This document shows, piece after piece, positions 61,262-64,000 of a stretch of 64,000 nucleotides of DNA; positions within the stretch are counted from its first letter, which is position 1, and every line of letters starts with the position of its first letter. A program made the translations under genes and the position numbers. The notes beneath the pieces were generated by a model. That model searched no databases and was not told the DNA's origin. It saw nothing but the letters and a program-made list of their open reading frames with translations. Origin of the DNA: Flagellimonas sp947499585 (GTDB lineage Bacteria > Bacteroidota > Bacteroidia > Flavobacteriales > Flavobacteriaceae); contig NZ_CP138995.1 in assembly GCF_044596045.1 (NCBI RefSeq), positions 744,001-808,000 on the forward strand. The letters run 5' to 3'.

Positions 61262-62056
61262 ATGAATAATATACTGGTACCCATAGGAACCTCGCCTAAT
61301 TCTTCGGACACACTGCAATACGCCATTGACTTTGCTGCAAACTTTGGAGCGCAAGTTTTTGTAATGGATGTATTTTCCGTAACATCAGGAACAGGAAGCT
61401 TGGCCAATGTTAAAGAGAAAGTAGCTAAAAGTAGTAAGGAGCATTTGAAAGAAATTATTGCAACGGTCAACACAAATGGTGTTGAAATAAAGATAGCTAC
61501 ATACAATGGGGATATTATTGATGGCCTTAAAGAAATTGATAAAGAACTAGGGATAGATTTGATGATTATAGCTCCCAGAAGCAACGCAATAGAAGAGGAA
61601 CTTTATTTAGGAAATACCACTGGTAGAATTGTAAAGCAAACGAATATAGCCACTTTGATAGTTCCAAAAGGAACGGTCTTTAAGCCTATACAAAACATTA
61701 TGACGGCATTTGGTTCTGGAATCCTTAAAAGGAACAGAATTCTCAATCCTCTAATTGAGATTAAGGACAAGTTTAGGTCCAACATTACACTTCTTTTGGT
61801 AAAAAGACCAGGGTATTCTGAAGAAGACCTTCAGGTAAATACCGCACTCTTAGATCTTAGCCAACAGTTGACGATTACAGAACATGCAACAACCTACCTG
61901 GGAGTCTTAGAGCATTTTCAAAAACAACACCCTGAGATGCTATGTGTGTTTAGGAGAAAGCGCGGATTTTTTAAAAAACTATGGGAGAAAAATACAGTTC
62001 CCAAAGCTGAGTTTTTTGTAACGATCCCGGTATTGGTGCTTAGTGTTAAAAAGTAG
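61262..62056 (+). CDS. Universal stress protein family protein
   Basis: This is a 264-residue protein with an N-terminal Usp domain: ILVPIGTSPNSSDTLQYAID opens it and TGRIVKQTNIATLIVPKGT closes it. The canonical ATP loop GxxGxxxGxxS is not conserved (GNTTGRIVKQT), so this copy may not bind ATP. The second half has a weaker match and a basic cysteine-containing segment (MLCVFRRKRGFFKKLWEKN). Two-domain Usp proteins of this length are common in Flavobacteriaceae. The trigger is unknown. Confidence 0.86.
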   Translation: MNNILVPIGTSPNSSDTLQYAIDFAANFGAQVFVMDVFSVTSGTGSLANVKEKVAKSSKEHLKEIIATVNTNGVEIKIATYNGDIIDGLKEIDKELGIDLMIIAPRSNAIEEELYLGNTTGRIVKQTNIATLIVPKGTVFKPIQNIMTAFGSGILKRNRILNPLIEIKDKFRSNITLLLVKRPGYSEEDLQVNTALLDLSQQLTITEHATTYLGVLEHFQKQHPEMLCVFRRKRGFFKKLWEKNTVPKAEFFVTIPVLVLSVKK

Positions 62057-62074
62057 AAGGGACTACAACTCTAT

Positions 62075-62105
62075 TTTGAAACGTTGTTAAAATGTCTTTC
62101 CTTTG
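62075..62105 (+). promoter_or_regulatory. Predicted sigma-A promoter of the tRNA-Ala gene
   Basis: TTTG at 62075-62078 is followed by exactly 19 bases and then TTCCTTTG at 62098-62105. This fits the Bacteroidota consensus TTTG-N19-TAnnTTTG with one mismatch. Transcription would start about five bases before the tRNA 5' end at 62116. Confidence 0.65.
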
Positions 62106-62110
62106 CGCAC

Positions 62111-62192
<82 letters not shown>

Positions 62193-62201
62193 AGTAAATA
62201 G

Positions 62202-62229
62202 AAGCCTTCACATCTGTGAGGGCTTTTTA
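62202..62229 (+). terminator. Rho-independent terminator of tRNA-Ala
   Basis: AAGCCTTCACA (62202-62212) pairs with TGTGAGGGCTT (62215-62225) at 10 of 11 positions plus a G-U pair, with a two-base loop. TTTTTATTTT follows. It starts ten bases after the tRNA 3' end. Confidence 0.8.
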
Positions 62230-62341
62230 TTTTCTCACAACAAGTACTACGCTAATCAATTCTTTAAGGGCAATGAATACCATGCCTTAGACAGAATTAT
62301 GGCTATTGATTTCTAAACATTTTCTGGCGATAATTTAGCAT

Positions 62342-62362
62342 TGTTGATAACGGTGTGGAAAA
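62342..62362 (+). promoter_or_regulatory. Pair of DnaA-box-like sites upstream of nrdB
   Basis: Read on the minus strand, TTTTCCACA (62354-62362) matches the DnaA consensus TTWTNCACA fully. TTATCAACA (62342-62350) matches it with one mismatch. The two lie 12 bases apart and in the same orientation, about 90-110 bases before the nrdB start. DnaA control of nrdAB is known in E. coli; here it is inferred. The rest of 62230-62448 shows no gene. Confidence 0.5.
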
Positions 62363-62448
62363 ACTTCAAGATTTTCAGGAGGAACAAGAACAATAAAAAT
62401 TGACCTTTACGTCTCGCTTCTTTAGAGCAATTTTAATCACAAAATATC

Positions 62449-63723
62449 ATGGAAATTACCCACGTCATCAAGAGGGATTTTGTCACGAAACCCTTTCAGC
62501 TAGATAAGATAACAAATGCTATTCTAAAAGCCATGACCGCTGCAAATCATGGAGATTTTATGGATGCAGAGCGTATCTCTGGCAATGTTTATACAGCACT
62601 TTTGGAACGAAAGCAGTTTGATGAAAGCTATGTGCCTACCGTAGAGGAGGTGCAGGATTTTGTTGAAAACAAACTGATGGAAAGTGGTTTTTTTGACGTG
62701 GCCAAGGGCTATATTCTATATCGTAATGAGCAAGCACAGAAACGCAAGACCAATATTTTTGAGAAGCGGATTAATCTAAAACCGTATGAATACCCAGCGT
62801 TATATGAATACGTGCCAGCTATTCGTCATTCGTACTGGATTCATACTGAATTTAATTTTACAAGTGACATTCAAGATTTTAAGACACGTCTCTCGGAAAC
62901 TGAGCGTAGTGCCTTAAAAAATACCATGCTGGCCATCTCACAAATAGAAGTCGCGGTAAAAACATTCTGGGGAGATATATACCATAGAATGCCAAAGCCC
63001 GAGGTAGGTTCAGTAGGCGCAACTTTTGCTGAAAGTGAAGTTCGCCATCATGATGCGTATTCTCACTTACTTGAGATTTTGGGACTTAATGAGGAGTTTA
63101 AGAACCTCAAGAAAAAACCAGTCATCATGAAGCGGGTACAGTACTTGGAAACAGCGCTTAAAAACGCAAAAAGTGAGGATAATAAAGAATATGCAGAATC
63201 TGTTTTGTTGTTCTCTCTATTTATTGAACACGTATCCCTATTCTCACAGTTTTTGATCATCATGGCCTTTAACAAGCACAAGAATATGTTTAAGGGTATT
63301 TCCAATGTTGTAGAAGCCACATCTAAGGAAGAACAGATTCACGGTGATTTCGGTATCGATATCATCAATATCATCAAAGACGAAAACCCTGAGTGGTTTG
63401 ATGCCGATTACCATAATGTGATACAGGAAATGTGCAAAGATGCATTCATAGCAGAAAGCGAGGTGGTAGATTGGATTTTTGAGAAGGGCGAGCTTGATTT
63501 TCTGCCCAAAGCCTTGGTGAACGAGTTTATAAAGAACAGATTCAATAATTCCCTGGAGAGTATTGGGATCGATAAAATATTTGAGATTGATGAGACATTA
63601 TTGACGCAAACAGAATGGTTTGATGATGAGATTATTGGCACCAAACATGGCGATTTCTTTGTAAAGCGCTCCATTAACTACAGTAAAAGAACACAAAGTA
63701 TAACCAGCGACGACCTTTTTTAA
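62449..63723 (+). CDS. nrdB: Ribonucleotide reductase small subunit with N-terminal ATP-cone
   Basis: This 424-residue class I subunit makes the metal-based radical for dNTP synthesis. Residues about 1-95 form an ATP-cone (VIKRDFVTKPFQLDKITNAI, then SYVPTVEEVQDFVENKLMES). The cone is normally found in the large subunit and binds the ATP/dATP regulators. The ferritin-like core has the metal ligands in E197-V-R-H200 and Y204 at the E. coli Tyr122 position, plus the later EEQIH site near residue 290. This architecture matches the NrdB of Leeuwenhoekiella blandensis, whose cone controls activity through the small subunit. The nrdA gene starts directly after the stop. Confidence 0.95.
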   Translation: MEITHVIKRDFVTKPFQLDKITNAILKAMTAANHGDFMDAERISGNVYTALLERKQFDESYVPTVEEVQDFVENKLMESGFFDVAKGYILYRNEQAQKRKTNIFEKRINLKPYEYPALYEYVPAIRHSYWIHTEFNFTSDIQDFKTRLSETERSALKNTMLAISQIEVAVKTFWGDIYHRMPKPEVGSVGATFAESEVRHHDAYSHLLEILGLNEEFKNLKKKPVIMKRVQYLETALKNAKSEDNKEYAESVLLFSLFIEHVSLFSQFLIIMAFNKHKNMFKGISNVVEATSKEEQIHGDFGIDIINIIKDENPEWFDADYHNVIQEMCKDAFIAESEVVDWIFEKGELDFLPKALVNEFIKNRFNNSLESIGIDKIFEIDETLLTQTEWFDDEIIGTKHGDFFVKRSINYSKRTQSITSDDLF

Positions 63724-64000
63724 ATGAATGATCAAAAACATACCTTAAACGCACAAACATCAACAACTATTTCCGAGAGCGAACAACTTGTTAATGCAAG
63801 AAAAGAAGCACTCAAAAATTTAAGCAAGCAAGACCAAAAAGGATTTGAATGGCTTACGGAACACAGCCGAAACTTCTTAGCTTCAGGATATTTGACTGAA
63901 GGAGTTAGCGCTGAACAACGAATCCGTGAAATTGCAGATAGAGCTGAACAGCTTTTGCAGATGCCTGGTTTCTCTGATAAATTTTATGGTTATATGTCTC
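63724..64000 (+). CDS. nrdA: Ribonucleotide reductase large subunit, N-terminal part (partial)
   Basis: The first 92 codons are present; the gene continues past the window. It starts directly after the nrdB stop (TAAATG). The opening is MNDQKHTLNAQTSTTISESE, followed after about 35 residues by the R1 N-terminal segment KGFEWLTEHSRNFLASGYLT and EQRIREIADRAEQLLQMPGF. No ATP-cone precedes this, so activity control would have moved to NrdB. The catalytic cysteines lie outside the window. Confidence 0.93.
   Translation, partial: MNDQKHTLNAQTSTTISESEQLVNARKEALKNLSKQDQKGFEWLTEHSRNFLASGYLTEGVSAEQRIREIADRAEQLLQMPGFSDKFYGYMS

Noticed and set aside
62230..62316. Possible GIY-YIG remnant after the tRNA terminator (HNKYYANQF)
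   Set aside because: The match is only a few residues and lacks the rest of the domain.

Overview
The window looks like a chromosomal segment of a marine-type member of the Flavobacteriaceae (Bacteroidota). The evidence is a sigma-A promoter of the Bacteroidota form (TTTG, 19 bases, TAnnTTTG) ahead of the tRNA, AT-rich coding sequence, flavobacterial versions of housekeeping proteins, and a ribonucleotide reductase small subunit carrying an ATP-cone. No species can be named from the sequence alone.

Bases 1-27297 (minus strand) form one very large apparent operon. Read 5' to 3' it encodes a TolC-like outer membrane channel, a HlyD/MacA-like adaptor, a small secreted acidic repeat protein, one MacB-type ABC ATPase, a DUF2807 beta-helix protein, and then ten tandem paralogous MacB/FtsX-type permeases of about 800 residues. 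The tenth permease runs off the left edge. All permease gaps are 16-32 bases, and only one ATPase is present for all of them. Divergently encoded (27501-30217) are a sigma-54-dependent response regulator and its histidine kinase. The 203-base gap holds a correctly spaced -24/-12 promoter pointing into the operon and an upstream 10-bp perfect inverted repeat suited to an activator site. I infer a regulator-controlled, modular tripartite efflux system in which permeases with different outer domains share one motor.

Bases 30233-38997 hold a GreA-like protein, a DUF2695 gene inside a cassette-like element, ArfB, an orphan ABC ATPase, a prolyl oligopeptidase lipoprotein, and the housekeeping set asd, mscL, alr and tdk. 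Bases 39155-46924 hold a conserved hypothetical, DoxX, RsmI, a DUF819 membrane protein, a double-HTH AraC regulator with SnoaL/YHS/SPW genes and an SPW remnant, a uracil-DNA glycosylase family protein, a Crp/Fnr regulator and a GNAT enzyme.

Bases 47144-52029 are accessory: an outer-membrane-like protein with an M23 lipoprotein, a second cassette-like element carrying an endonuclease/exonuclease/phosphatase gene and sharing flanks with the one at 30.8-31.8 kb, DinB, AhpD-like and OsmC proteins, and a GIY-YIG gene bracketed by inverted palindromic repeats. Bases 52053-62056 are mostly core: RecJ, MFS, LpxH-like, QueD, a small secreted/membrane operon, an RluA-family synthase with no conventional start codon, enoyl-CoA hydratase, MATE, GNAT and Usp. 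The window ends with tRNA-Ala(GGC), two DnaA-box-like sites, nrdB with an ATP-cone, and the start of an nrdA without one.
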